Below are positions 1 to 8,169 of a stretch of DNA of 64,000 nucleotides, piece by piece. Origin of the DNA: Bacillota bacterium (GTDB lineage: Bacteria; Bacillota; Clostridia; Lachnospirales; Lachnospiraceae); assembly GCA_023443225.1 (NCBI GenBank), contig JAEZVF010000015.1, positions 1 through 64,000 of the forward strand, written 5' to 3'. The notes under the pieces were generated by a model. The model saw only the letters and a program-made list of their open reading frames with translations, did no database searches and was not told the origin of the DNA. Positions within the stretch are counted from its first letter, which is position 1, and each line of letters starts with the position of its first letter. The position numbers and the translations under genes were made by a program.

Positions 1-98
1 AAGATAACCTCCTGAGTTTGTTTAAAAGTTTAAAAAGTTGTCAACTTATTCAACTAATTCAACTTAGAGTATTATCTCATAGAAGATCGTATTTTTTA

Positions 99-503
99 AT
101 GTACAAGAGATTTACCGTTTACTTTTGGTACACGCTTGACAGACATTTGCCGGAAGCAGAATTTATAAAAAAAGTTGCTGATAAAAGAGCATATGTTATT
201 CTGGATGAAGAGAAACCGATTGGAATATTTCGCTTTAATTTGTTTTGGGATAATACACCTTTCTTAACATCAATCTTTATTGATTTTTCATATCATAAAA
301 AAGGATATGGTCGGAAAGCTATGGAGTTCTGGGAAAATGAGATGGCTAAGCAAGGATATAAAATGATTATGACATCTACACAAGTTGATGAAAATGCACA
401 ACATTTTTATCGAAAGCTGGGTTATAAAGACTGTGGTTGTCTTGTACTTGACATACCAGGTTTTGACCAACCACTTGAAATGTTCATGTTAAAAGCCATT
501 TAG
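99..503 (+). CDS. GNAT N-acetyltransferase, N-terminus abnormal or truncated
   Basis: The protein has the second half of the GNAT fold: a strand ending in a bulge (FLTSIFIDFSYHKKGYGRKA, with the acetyl-CoA pyrophosphate loop KKGYGRKA) and the typical C-terminal QHFYRKLGYKD. From the ATG at 99 it is 134 residues. The first strand and helix expected for the family (about 40 residues) are missing or replaced by an aromatic/basic stretch. The frame stays open upstream to a TTG at 18, but those residues do not resemble a GNAT start. I infer a 5' truncation or frameshift near the window edge. The substrate cannot be told. Confidence 0.6.
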   Translation: MYKRFTVYFWYTLDRHLPEAEFIKKVADKRAYVILDEEKPIGIFRFNLFWDNTPFLTSIFIDFSYHKKGYGRKAMEFWENEMAKQGYKMIMTSTQVDENAQHFYRKLGYKDCGCLVLDIPGFDQPLEMFMLKAI

Positions 504-542
504 AGCAGCAAAAGTTGAGTCATAATATACAGGAGAAAAGAT

Positions 543-1346
543 ATGGACTTTAAGAACTATAAGACACTTCCACCTGATGTAAAAGAACAAATTAATAATG
601 TAATAGATACTTGGTTAAAATGTATAGGAGATTCTGTAATAGGAATATATTTACATGGATCAATTGTACTTGGATGTTTTGTTGAAGGTGTAAGTGATAT
701 TGATATACTAATAGTATGTGACAGAAGATTAAGCCGAGTGGAAAGACTTTTAATATCTAAAAATATAATTGAACTAGATTGTACACAATCACCGCTAGAA
801 ATGTCTGCAATAGCGTTAAATGACTTGAATCCTTGGAAACATCCGACACCTTGTCAATTTCATTACAGCGATTATTGGACTGAGCATTACAAAAAGTTGT
901 TAAATGGAAATATAAAAGAAAGTTTTATTGTAGATGATGATATTTGTGACCCGGATATAGCCAGCTATATTCATCTTATAAATCAAAATGGCATCTGTAT
1001 TTATGGAAGACCTATAAATGATATTTTTCCTAGTATACCTGAGAAAGATTTTTGGAGCTCTATCAGTAATGATATTGTTGAATATGATTTTCATGCATAC
1101 AATACACGATATTTAGCAAGTAACATCCTAATTCTGGGACGTATTTTGTCATATAAGAAGGAAAAGCGCATATTATCTAAATATGAAGGTGGAATATGGA
1201 CACTGAATTTTGTTCCTGAAAGACATCGTTACATTATTCAAAATGCTATTAATGAATGGTATTCAGGAGTACAAGGTCTAGAATATAAAAAAGAAGATTT
1301 AATTGAGCTTAAGCAATTGTTAATAAATGAAATTCAAGACTTTTAA
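543..1346 (+). CDS. Aminoglycoside nucleotidyltransferase-like protein (ANT(3'')/ANT(9) type)
   Basis: A 267-residue protein with the nucleotidyltransferase signature GS(x10)SDIDILIV at residues 39-58; G39-S40 and D52/D54 fit the nucleotide/Mg-binding site. The C-terminal helical part (CIYGRPINDIF, ILSYKKEKRILSKYEGG) matches the DUF4111 domain of AadA/Spc-type adenylyltransferases, which transfer AMP to a hydroxyl of streptomycin or spectinomycin. Length agrees with the family (about 255-270). ATG at 543 follows a weak AGGAGAAAAG site. It lies 39 bp after the GNAT gene and may be co-transcribed. Whether it confers resistance is inference; many such chromosomal homologues are untested. Confidence 0.8.
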   Translation: MDFKNYKTLPPDVKEQINNVIDTWLKCIGDSVIGIYLHGSIVLGCFVEGVSDIDILIVCDRRLSRVERLLISKNIIELDCTQSPLEMSAIALNDLNPWKHPTPCQFHYSDYWTEHYKKLLNGNIKESFIVDDDICDPDIASYIHLINQNGICIYGRPINDIFPSIPEKDFWSSISNDIVEYDFHAYNTRYLASNILILGRILSYKKEKRILSKYEGGIWTLNFVPERHRYIIQNAINEWYSGVQGLEYKKEDLIELKQLLINEIQDF

Positions 1347-1379
1347 ATCTTGTTGAAATTCAAGACTTTTAAATCTTGT
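1328..1379 (+). repeat. Perfect 26-bp tandem duplication across a stop codon
   Basis: Two identical 26-bp units (1328-1353 and 1354-1379) lie back to back. The first contains the last codons and stop of the preceding adenylyltransferase; the second repeats them downstream. Each unit holds a short inverted repeat CAAGA...TCTTG, so the pair may act as a weak terminator. The duplication ends next to the -35 box of the following promoter. Confidence 0.9.
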
Positions 1380-1408
1380 TTGACTTATTATGGTATAAAT
1401 GTTAATAT
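1380..1408 (+). promoter_or_regulatory. Sigma-A promoter of an attenuator leader
   Basis: TTGACT (1380-1385), a 17-bp spacer and TAATAT (1403-1408) form a good vegetative promoter. It drives a leader RNA with a tiny ORF and an intrinsic terminator. Confidence 0.7.
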
Positions 1409-1437
1409 GAAGGAAATAAAAGAAAGGAGGTTATGTT

Positions 1438-1476
1438 ATGAAAAATATTGAATTAAGCGAGGTATTAACTAGCTAA
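1438..1476 (+). CDS. 12-residue leader peptide
   Basis: ATG at 1438 sits 7 nt after a strong AAAGGAGG site and encodes MKNIELSEVLTS followed by TAA. It starts about 30 nt after the promoter and is followed by competing hairpins and a terminator. This layout (strong promoter, very short well-initiated ORF, alternative stems, terminator) is that of ribosome-mediated attenuators ahead of antibiotic-resistance genes in Firmicutes. The peptide itself is not one I recognise. Confidence 0.65.
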   Translation: MKNIELSEVLTS

Positions 1477-1514
1477 CTTAATATTGTCAGTACCAGAAGA
1501 AATGCCCATGTTGC

Positions 1515-1549
1515 GAGGGTTTTGTTTTGGTACGATCATAACAAACCTC
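1515..1549 (+). promoter_or_regulatory. Alternative stem in the attenuator leader
   Basis: GAGGGTTTTGTT (1515-1526) can pair with AACAAACCTC (1540-1549). A second, mutually exclusive stem pairs GTACCAGAA, just after the leader ORF stop, with TTTTGGTAC. Mutually exclusive stems between a leader ORF and a terminator are the hallmark of attenuation. Confidence 0.55.
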
Positions 1550-1575
1550 TTCGTGAACTATATAAGCATATGGTA

Positions 1576-1603
1576 GTCACATCTGATTGGTGTGGCTTTT
1601 TTT
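1576..1603 (+). terminator. Rho-independent terminator (attenuator)
   Basis: An 8-bp stem GTCACATC/GGTGTGGC (with two G-U pairs), loop of 5, then seven T. It lies between the leader peptide and the next ORF at 1713; a second T-rich stretch follows immediately. Confidence 0.75.
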
Positions 1604-1712
1604 GTGTCTTTTTTTAGGGAATAAAGAGCTTTTGAAGACATAAAGATGATAATATCAAAACTGACTATATTAAAGTTAGCTAGGAATGTATAGGAAATGA
1701 GAAAGGAAAAGC

Positions 1713-1907
1713 ATGATAATGAATGGTGACAAAAAAGTCATTGGAAAAGAACAACGCCGATATTTATATCAAAATAATATAGAGGAATATAAAAAAGAAA
1801 GAAGAAAAATGATTCATGGAATAAGTATATCATTTCGGAATCTTCGTCGGGATAAGAAAGAAGAAATGGAATTTCTAGAGGAACAGACAATATTGGCAAA
1901 TGAGTAG
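1713..1907 (+). CDS. Small basic protein of unknown function
   Basis: 64 residues, rich in Lys, Arg and Glu, predicted mostly helical, with no signal peptide or membrane segment. ATG at 1713 follows GAAAGGAAA. It ends 17 bp before the GNAT-DUF3795 gene and is probably co-transcribed with it from the promoter at 1380, downstream of the attenuator. No family recognised; coding status rests on the ribosome site and position only. Confidence 0.5.
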   Translation: MIMNGDKKVIGKEQRRYLYQNNIEEYKKERRKMIHGISISFRNLRRDKKEEMEFLEEQTILANE

Positions 1908-1924
1908 GAAGAGAATGGAGAAGA

Positions 1925-2983
1925 ATGAATATATTGATAAGAAGAGAAAAAGAGGAAGATTATTTTACAGTAGAGAATGTCATAAGGGAAGCATTTTGGA
2001 ATGTATATAAACCAGGATGTGATGAGCATCTTATGGTACAACAGTTGCGTCAGTCAAAAGACTTTATTCCGGAACTTGATTTAATTGCAGAATGTGATGG
2101 CAGTATTGTGGGAAATATAATATGTTCAAGGTGCCTAGTAGTGAATGATGAGAATACTACTGAGAATAGGCAGGAGGTTATTGCAATAGGTCCTATTGGT
2201 GTTCTGCCAGAATATCAAAAGCGGGGAATTGGAGGATTGCTGATTGAGGCAGCAAAAGAAAAAGCTATACAAATGAAGGTATCTGGGATTATATTATATG
2301 GCGATCCTCAGTACTATCATCGATTCGGTTTTGTTAATGCAGAAAAATATAAATTAAGAACGCCACAGAATACCAACTTTGAGAATTTTATGGTATGTGA
2401 ATTATCTATGGGAAGTCTGCAGAATATTAGTGGAAGATGCTTTGAATCAGAAGCCTTTGAGATTGATATAAATAATTTAACTGAATTTGAAAAGCAATTT
2501 GTAAAAAGGAAAAACAAGGAATATTATGCAGTAGATTATTCAACAATCGAAGAAGAGTTTAAAAAGAATGGAAAAGAGTTTACGCTAAAAGATAAAGAGC
2601 GCATCGGATTAACATTGAATGAAAGAGAAGAGATTAATCCATGCGGCACTTATTGTGGAAAATGTGATGATTATGGTTTAGTATGTGATGGATGCAGAAA
2701 CCGCATTGGAATGCCAATATGGTATTATATGTTTGATAAAACAGAAACCTGTGGGCATTATAAATGTTGTGTGTCGAAAGGGAAACATGATTGCTCAGAA
2801 TGTAGTCAATTACCTTGCGAAAGGTATTTTGAATATCCAGATCCTCATATGAGCGATGAAGTAAAACAGATGTGGCTCAAATTGCGCATAGATAATTTTA
2901 ATAAATTACGCTCAACACAAAAGATTGAACTTGATAATGAGTTTCAGCAAAATGTATTAAAATATATAAGGGTTAACCGTTAA
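1925..2983 (+). CDS. YhbS-like GNAT acetyltransferase fused to a DUF3795 cysteine-rich domain
   Basis: 352 residues with two parts. Residues 1-150 are a GNAT domain of the YhbS kind (IGPIGVLPEYQKRGIGGLLI, then YYHRFGF). Residues from about 235 form a DUF3795-like domain with many cysteines (CGTYCGKCDD, VCDGCRN, KCC, DCSECSQLPC), likely binding metal. DUF3795 normally occurs alone, so the fusion links an acetyltransferase to a zinc or iron-sulphur module. Substrate unknown. The ATG at 1925 has GGAGAAG just upstream. Confidence 0.75.
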   Translation: MNILIRREKEEDYFTVENVIREAFWNVYKPGCDEHLMVQQLRQSKDFIPELDLIAECDGSIVGNIICSRCLVVNDENTTENRQEVIAIGPIGVLPEYQKRGIGGLLIEAAKEKAIQMKVSGIILYGDPQYYHRFGFVNAEKYKLRTPQNTNFENFMVCELSMGSLQNISGRCFESEAFEIDINNLTEFEKQFVKRKNKEYYAVDYSTIEEEFKKNGKEFTLKDKERIGLTLNEREEINPCGTYCGKCDDYGLVCDGCRNRIGMPIWYYMFDKTETCGHYKCCVSKGKHDCSECSQLPCERYFEYPDPHMSDEVKQMWLKLRIDNFNKLRSTQKIELDNEFQQNVLKYIRVNR

Positions 2984-3021
2984 GGATATCAGCTAAAAGA
3001 GGGCTTTTTAGAAATTCTACG

Positions 3022-3042
3022 GAATCCCGTCTCAAACTTAAC
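3022..3042 (+). other. Possible tRNA-Gly-type attachment scar
   Basis: GAATCCCGTCTC followed by AAA and CTTAAC matches 18 of 21 positions of the recombination core seen repeatedly between 28.6 and 52.8 kb (GAATCCCGTCTC-GCG-CTTAAC). Like those copies it is followed at once by a terminator hairpin. It lies 25 kb on the other side of the tRNA, so it may be a relic from another locus or chance. Confidence 0.35.
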
Positions 3043-3049
3043 CAAACAT

Positions 3050-3083
3050 AAGAAAGGAATCTTTGCAAGAAGGTTCCTTTCTT
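3050..3083 (+). terminator. Intrinsic terminator hairpin
   Basis: Perfect 10-bp arms AAGAAAGGAA / TTCCTTTCTT with a 14-nt loop, about 65 bp after the GNAT-DUF3795 stop codon. Confidence 0.6.
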
Positions 3084-3112
3084 ATATTCTGATTAGATAG
3101 TGCATATAGTTA

Positions 3113-3164
3113 ACAGCAAGAAGGAGCAATACCGGCATATCGCCGATATTCTCCTTTTTGCTGT
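3113..3164 (+). terminator. Long hairpin with nested stem, probable terminator
   Basis: Arms ACAGCAAGAAGGAG and CTCCTTTTTGCTGT enclose a second inverted repeat (CGGCATATCGCCG). No T-run follows the right arm, although one is embedded in it. It separates the GNAT unit from the TetR promoter. Confidence 0.5.
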
Positions 3165-3204
3165 GGAGTTACCCCGTTATTTGTAAAAAGTTTATACAAC
3201 CACA

Positions 3205-3253
3205 TTGACAAGCTAATGATTATTAGCTAAAATAGAAGCTAACGAGCATTAGC
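3205..3253 (+). promoter_or_regulatory. TetR promoter with two palindromic operators
   Basis: TTGACA (3205-3210), 17-bp spacer and TAAAAT (3228-3233). The spacer itself is a palindrome, GCTAATGATTATTAGC (3212-3227), and a second copy, GCTAACGAGCATTAGC (3238-3253), lies just past the -10 box, 26 bp away. Both share GCTAAyGA-x2-ATTAGC. This is the expected arrangement for autorepression by the TetR protein encoded 25 bp downstream. Confidence 0.8.
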
Positions 3254-3277
3254 AAATAGAACATAGGATGTGAGAAA

Positions 3278-3871
3278 ATGCGTAATACGAAGGAAAGAAT
3301 TCTAAATGAGGCCTTATCATTATTTTCTGTAAAGGGATATGATGGGGTAAGTATGTCAGACATTGGAGATATAGTTGGCATTAAGGCAGCCTCAATTTAT
3401 AAGCACTATTCAGGGAAAGACGATATTTTTCAAACGATAGTACAGAGATTTGAAGAACAAACAGAAAGTATTTTTAATCCTGGATTACTTGAAAATATGG
3501 ATTACATAAACATATCGAAGGAAATGTTAGTCAAAATGATTCAGCAGACCTTTCAGATATATGCAGAAGAACCATTTCTATCAAAATGCAGAAAATTATT
3601 TATGATAAGTTCTTTTGATAGACCAGAGATTGGAGATTTATATACGAAATATTTTATTGTAATGCCTATGCAGTATCAGACTGGACTTTTTTCCATTATG
3701 CAAAAAGCTAACGCTTTTGTTGAAAAGGATGCAACGATTATGGCATATCATTTTTATGCACCAATACTTGTTCTATTACAGAAATATGATTATAAAAATA
3801 TAACAATGAAGGAGGCATTAGCAAAGATCGAATTGTTGGTTACTCAATTCACGGAGGTGTACAAATTATGA
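3278..3871 (+). CDS. TetR-family transcriptional repressor
   Basis: 197 residues. The N-terminal 50 residues form a TetR helix-turn-helix (RILNEALSLFSVKGYDGVSM, IGIKAASIYKHYSGKDDIF); the rest is an all-helical ligand domain that cannot be matched to a ligand. It overlaps the following oxidoreductase by 4 bp (ATGA), so the pair is translationally coupled and under the twin-operator promoter upstream. A likely role is sensing the substrate of that reductase or a related toxic compound. Confidence 0.85.
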   Translation: MRNTKERILNEALSLFSVKGYDGVSMSDIGDIVGIKAASIYKHYSGKDDIFQTIVQRFEEQTESIFNPGLLENMDYINISKEMLVKMIQQTFQIYAEEPFLSKCRKLFMISSFDRPEIGDLYTKYFIVMPMQYQTGLFSIMQKANAFVEKDATIMAYHFYAPILVLLQKYDYKNITMKEALAKIELLVTQFTEVYKL

Positions 3872-4545
3872 AAATAGCTGTAATTCACGGACAGCAACAT
3901 AAAGGAAATACATATCATATAACTCAGATGTTGCTAGCTAAATTAAATTGCAACAGGGAAGATGTTTTTGAGTTTTATGTGAATGATATTAATGATTGTG
4001 TGGGATGCTTTCTATGTATTATGAAGGGCGAACATGCCTGTCCACATCGTAATCAGATAGATGAGATTATAAAAGGTATCGAAGAAACAGATGTGATAAT
4101 AATTGTTTCCCCTACATATGTTTTGAATGTGTCCGGTCAGTTAAAAACCTTTTTTGACCATATGGGATATCGGTGGATGACACATAGGCCATACCCTACT
4201 ATGAAACATAAAATTGGAGTCGCTATATCTACTACAGCAGGAGCAGGAGCAAAGAAAACTACAGGGATGATTGCAACTCAGATGTTCTGGTGGTCAGTTG
4301 GAAAAACATATCAGTTGCCAGTAACTGTAGCTGCTATGAACTGGGACCAAATGAGTACAAAAAGAAAAGCAAAAGCAGACAGGAAGTCGTCAGCTATAGC
4401 GAAAGCAATTCAACGCAAAATGGGGCATGTGAAGCCAGGAATAAAGTCAAGATTTATGTTTTTTATGATGACGCAGATGCATAAAGGAATGGATTATAGT
4501 CCGATTGATATGAATTACTGGAAAGAGAACGGCTGGATTGATTGA
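3868..4545 (+). CDS. Flavodoxin-fold NAD(P)H-dependent oxidoreductase
   Basis: 225 residues. MKIAVIHGQQHKGNTYHIT is the first strand and FMN phosphate loop of the NADPH-dependent FMN reductase family. The CVGCFLCIMKG motif (residues 48-58) resembles the CxxC of iron-sulphur flavoproteins, and SPTYVLNVSGQLKTFFD is the conserved second flavin loop. It overlaps TetR by 4 bp. It probably reduces quinones, nitro compounds or other electrophiles; the C-terminal 60 residues are basic and unusual. Confidence 0.8.
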   Translation: MKIAVIHGQQHKGNTYHITQMLLAKLNCNREDVFEFYVNDINDCVGCFLCIMKGEHACPHRNQIDEIIKGIEETDVIIIVSPTYVLNVSGQLKTFFDHMGYRWMTHRPYPTMKHKIGVAISTTAGAGAKKTTGMIATQMFWWSVGKTYQLPVTVAAMNWDQMSTKRKAKADRKSSAIAKAIQRKMGHVKPGIKSRFMFFMMTQMHKGMDYSPIDMNYWKENGWID

Positions 4546-4583
4546 ATATTTGACTTGCATACATACGAGAAGGGGTATTTATT

Positions 4584-5423
4584 ATGCACGAATTGAATTG
4601 TATCTATAACCCTATAACTGCTGCACCATTCAGAAAAGGTAGCAACTATATGGAGGTTATACCATGTAAAAGTTTAAGGCCTTATATTAAGTGCTTTTGG
4701 GGAACAAATTGTCCTATTACTAAAACAAAAAAAGAGATTGCAGAAGAATTAATAATTCCAGATACTTGCATGGATATTATTTTTGATGTAAATTACACAA
4801 AAGATAAGATAAATAGTAGTTTTATCGGAATAAATAATGGAGCTATTAAGACGATTACCCGAAATGAAAAAGAGGAAATGATTTCGATTTTTGCTATCCG
4901 ATTTTATGCTTGGACAGCCGTATTATTTTCTGATGATTCTATGACCGGTGTAAAAAATAACGTTTTTGATGCACGACAGTATTATATAAAAATAAAATCA
5001 GCTATAGAACCATTCCTATTTGATAAAACTACCTTGAGGGAACGTATTGAAATAGCAGAAAAAATACTTCTTAATCAATTAAATACAAAGCGAATTAACC
5101 ATCATATAGAGACTGCAGTATCTTGTATACTCAGTAATAAAGGTAATATAAAAACGACTTCTCTCGCAGATGAGATCTACATAAGTAGTAGACAATTAGA
5201 ACGCATATTTAATGAATATATAGGTGTTTCTCCTAAACAACTAACTTCATTGGTTCGTTATCAGAATTTGTGGAACGATATTTTATTTAATCAACATTTC
5301 AATGTAGTAGATGCGGTTCACTTTTATGGTTATACAGACCAATCACATTTATTGCATGATTTTAAAAAATATCATACCCTATTACCAAGTGAAGCAAAAC
5401 GGTATGCCCGAAGCAATTTATAA
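4584..5423 (+). CDS. AraC-family regulator with DUF6597-like N-terminus
   Basis: 279 residues. The N-terminal part (YIKCFWG, LIIPDTCMDIIF) matches the sensory region found in YdeC-like AraC proteins. The C-terminal 100 residues contain the double helix-turn-helix (LADEIYISSRQLERIFNEYI, DAVHFYGYTDQSHLLHDFKK). ATG at 4584 follows AGAAGGGG. The target is unknown; it may control its own neighbours. Confidence 0.8.
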   Translation: MHELNCIYNPITAAPFRKGSNYMEVIPCKSLRPYIKCFWGTNCPITKTKKEIAEELIIPDTCMDIIFDVNYTKDKINSSFIGINNGAIKTITRNEKEEMISIFAIRFYAWTAVLFSDDSMTGVKNNVFDARQYYIKIKSAIEPFLFDKTTLRERIEIAEKILLNQLNTKRINHHIETAVSCILSNKGNIKTTSLADEIYISSRQLERIFNEYIGVSPKQLTSLVRYQNLWNDILFNQHFNVVDAVHFYGYTDQSHLLHDFKKYHTLLPSEAKRYARSNL

Positions 5424-5506
5424 TGATGTCGTGAATTTACAATACAATTACGTTATCAAAGGGTAATATGATAATATATAAAAGAAAACAAGAGAGAAGG
5501 TTAATC

Positions 5507-6442
5507 ATGATATCTAAAAAAATGTATGACAGGATTAAAACATGGGTTTACAGAAACGGGAGAGATATTGAACTTAACTTATGGAAGTACTATTTTGAGA
5601 GCGGAAGCAAAGACGATGTGATTTCAGCTTTATCCTATTATCAGAATTATGATGGGGGATTTGGAAACACTTTGGAGCCCGATAATTGGAATCCCAACTC
5701 CACACCCTATACAACTCTTTATGCAATAAATATCTTAAAAGATATTGAATTTGAAGATTTAAATCACCCGATTTATAAAGGAATTCTAAAATATTTGTAT
5801 AGTGAACAGGATCTAATGGAGTATGGCTGGAGATTTAGTATGCCTACGAATGATAATTTTCCTCATGCTCCATGGTGGAACTTTAATGAGGAGGCAAACC
5901 TAACCGAAAGTATAGGAATAACTACTGGATTATCTGTATTCGTATTAAAATATGCAGATAAAAGTTCTGTTCTATATCAAACAACAACGGCATTAGTGAA
6001 AAACGCAATAAACAATCTGTTGATTGGTAATAACTTTGGAGAGATGGGTATTGGTGGATATGTCGCACTTTTAGATGCTATGAAGGAATTTGACTTTGAT
6101 GAATATGATTATAATTCATTACAACTAAGGCTAAATGAATTAGTCAAAAATTCTATAGAGAATGATGTTTCTAAATGGCAATATTATGGTGTTCGTCCGT
6201 CAGATTACATCAAAAGTCCACAAAGTATTTATTACAATGAGAATAAGGATATGGTGGAAAAAGAATTAGAATATCTAATCGAAACGATACCTCAACATGA
6301 AGTTTGGGGAATCACCTGGTCATGGTTTGAAAACAATAGTAAATATACGAAGGAATTTGCCATTAGCGAAAATTGGTGGAAAGCAAATAAAGCAATTGAA
6401 AAAATGCTTTTTCTTAAAAATTTCGGCTATATAGAGGTATAA
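5507..6442 (+). CDS. Prenyltransferase/squalene-oxidase-repeat-like protein of unknown role
   Basis: 311 residues from the ATG at 5507, chosen because AGAGAAGG lies just upstream; the ATG at 5468 lacks such a site. Motifs of an alpha/alpha toroid appear (SYYQNYDGGFGNTLEPD, near residues 35-55, and LLDAMKEFDFDEYDYN), as in terpene-cyclase-like repeat proteins. Catalytic residues of true cyclases are not evident. No signal peptide. Function unknown. Confidence 0.65.
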   Translation: MISKKMYDRIKTWVYRNGRDIELNLWKYYFESGSKDDVISALSYYQNYDGGFGNTLEPDNWNPNSTPYTTLYAINILKDIEFEDLNHPIYKGILKYLYSEQDLMEYGWRFSMPTNDNFPHAPWWNFNEEANLTESIGITTGLSVFVLKYADKSSVLYQTTTALVKNAINNLLIGNNFGEMGIGGYVALLDAMKEFDFDEYDYNSLQLRLNELVKNSIENDVSKWQYYGVRPSDYIKSPQSIYYNENKDMVEKELEYLIETIPQHEVWGITWSWFENNSKYTKEFAISENWWKANKAIEKMLFLKNFGYIEV

Positions 6443-6519
6443 AGGATCATTGATGTTACCCCTTTTGAACTATTAAAAACAGTTTTTGCTTATAAGCTCA
6501 TACTTTAGGAGGAGATTTT

Positions 6520-6906
6520 ATGTTTAGAACATTATTACAGATTTATGTTAAGGGAAGTGACGAGGCTTTTGAATTTTATAAAAAGGCGTTTGATGCTCAG
6601 ATAGGCTATCAAGACGTTGATGAAAATGGTGCTGTAATACATAGGGAGCTTACTGTATGCGGACAGGCTATTGCGGTTGGTGAAGCTCATGACACTAGCA
6701 GAGCAGGTGGAAAAAAAAGAATTACCGGCAATACTATGCAGTTTTGCATTCAATTTGGAGAGGGTAATGAAGATAAGGTGCAAAAAGCATACGAAACCTT
6801 GCTTGAAGGAAGCGAAATTATTACACCTTTTGGAGAACTGTGTTTCTGCCCTTGTGGTGTGGAATTAATCGATAAATACGGTGTCTGGTGGTGCTTATTT
6901 GCATGA
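6520..6906 (+). CDS. VOC-superfamily (glyoxalase/PhnB-like) protein
   Basis: 128 residues with the two beta-alpha-beta-beta-beta modules of the vicinal oxygen chelate fold: EAFEFYKKAFDAQIGY at the start and a GVWWCLF end typical of the PhnB/YdhR-like subgroup. Strong GGAGGAG ribosome site. Metal ligands are not obvious, so it may not be an enzyme. Between this gene and the next lie about 220 bp with no clear signal. Confidence 0.75.
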   Translation: MFRTLLQIYVKGSDEAFEFYKKAFDAQIGYQDVDENGAVIHRELTVCGQAIAVGEAHDTSRAGGKKRITGNTMQFCIQFGEGNEDKVQKAYETLLEGSEIITPFGELCFCPCGVELIDKYGVWWCLFA

Positions 6907-7128
6907 GCTTAGCTTGAAGTTAACTAAGATGTGGATGCGAAGAGTTGTGGGTTGACGACTTGCGGGAATCCTTCATGTACAGTAAAGATCTTAATGTCCA
7001 TTAGGGCGGCATAGGCTTACATTTATTACCATTCGGTGATTGACTTCCTATAGTTGGGAATATATACTTAATACGTATAGATTACAACTGCGAAGTAATA
7101 ATTACAATTGGTGAGGAGTGAGAAAAGA

Positions 7129-7956
7129 ATGGAAGATGTTAACTTACAGCCCAAAAGGAGAACTAAAATACGAATTTTACTAGGAAAATCTTTTTATACA
7201 TGTAAAAGAAGATTGTATTGGATTTTTGGGGGTGTTAAATTTGCAACAACAAAAGACTTTAACCCATATCTTTATACTTATTTTAGTCATAGTACACCTT
7301 TAATACGTCAATTGAAAGATGTAGATATGTATCTACAATATAATAAGATAACAAATTTGAAAATAGCAGTTAAAGAAGTGAATGATGTTATCGTAAAACC
7401 AGGAGAAACCTTTTCTTATTGGAAACTTATCGGTAAACCATCAAAAAGTAAAGGGTATAAAGAAGGTGTAATTTTATTTAATGGTACTGTCAAAGCAGGA
7501 ATTGGTGGAGGTTTATGCCAGCTTTCTAATCTTATCTATTGGATGACAATACATACTCCTCTTACTGTTGTAGAACGTTATCGTCACAGTTATGACGTTT
7601 TTCCTGATAGCAATAGAACGCTACCCTTTGGGAGCGGTGCAACCTGTGTATACAATTATAGAGACTTAATGATTCGTAATGATACAAATATGCCTGTACA
7701 ACTAAAAATATGGATAAATGATTCAATGCTCTGCGGTTGCTGGAGAACAAACGTAGAGCCGATTGAAACCTATAAGGTTTACGAAAAAGAGCACTTTATG
7801 AAAAAAGAGCTATTTGGTAAATATAGTCGTTATAATTTAATTTATAGGAAAATCTTCGATGTGGAAGAGAATGAAATCGCAGATGAGTATGTTACAGAAA
7901 ACCACGCATTAATGATGTATGAACCATTTTTAGAAGATAAGAAACATTTAAAATAG
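7129..7956 (+). CDS. VanW family protein
   Basis: 275 residues from the ATG at 7129 (preceded by GTGAGGAG; an upstream in-frame TTG at 7108 overlaps this site and is less likely). The core NDVIVKPGETFSYWKLIGKPSKSKGYKEG, GIGGGLCQLSNLIYW and ERYRHSYDVFPDS are the diagnostic VanW motifs. VanW genes occur in some vancomycin clusters but most, as here, stand alone; the biochemical role is not established. The stop codon lies inside the stem of a terminator. Confidence 0.9.
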   Translation: MEDVNLQPKRRTKIRILLGKSFYTCKRRLYWIFGGVKFATTKDFNPYLYTYFSHSTPLIRQLKDVDMYLQYNKITNLKIAVKEVNDVIVKPGETFSYWKLIGKPSKSKGYKEGVILFNGTVKAGIGGGLCQLSNLIYWMTIHTPLTVVERYRHSYDVFPDSNRTLPFGSGATCVYNYRDLMIRNDTNMPVQLKIWINDSMLCGCWRTNVEPIETYKVYEKEHFMKKELFGKYSRYNLIYRKIFDVEENEIADEYVTENHALMMYEPFLEDKKHLK

Positions 7957-7988
7957 CACCTCATTAGAACTAATGAGGTGCTATTTTT
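7951..7988 (+). terminator. Strong intrinsic terminator overlapping the vanW-like stop codon
   Basis: A nearly perfect 16-17-bp stem around TAGCACCTCATTAG / CTAATGAGGTGCTA with a 2-nt spacer and a following T5. The left arm contains the stop codon. Confidence 0.9.
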
Positions 7989-8169
7989 ATGCTCTCATGC
8001 GAGTTAATGAATAGACTATGTAGTTTATATACAGCAGAATGAAGGTGAAATTAGCAAGTTATAATAAATAACCTGATGTTTATGGAGGTGATAGAATCGA
8101 GTTTTGGCATAACAGTTTCGAAAAATACCACAACAGTGTTATTTAATTAAGAATTAAGGAGTGTTAACA

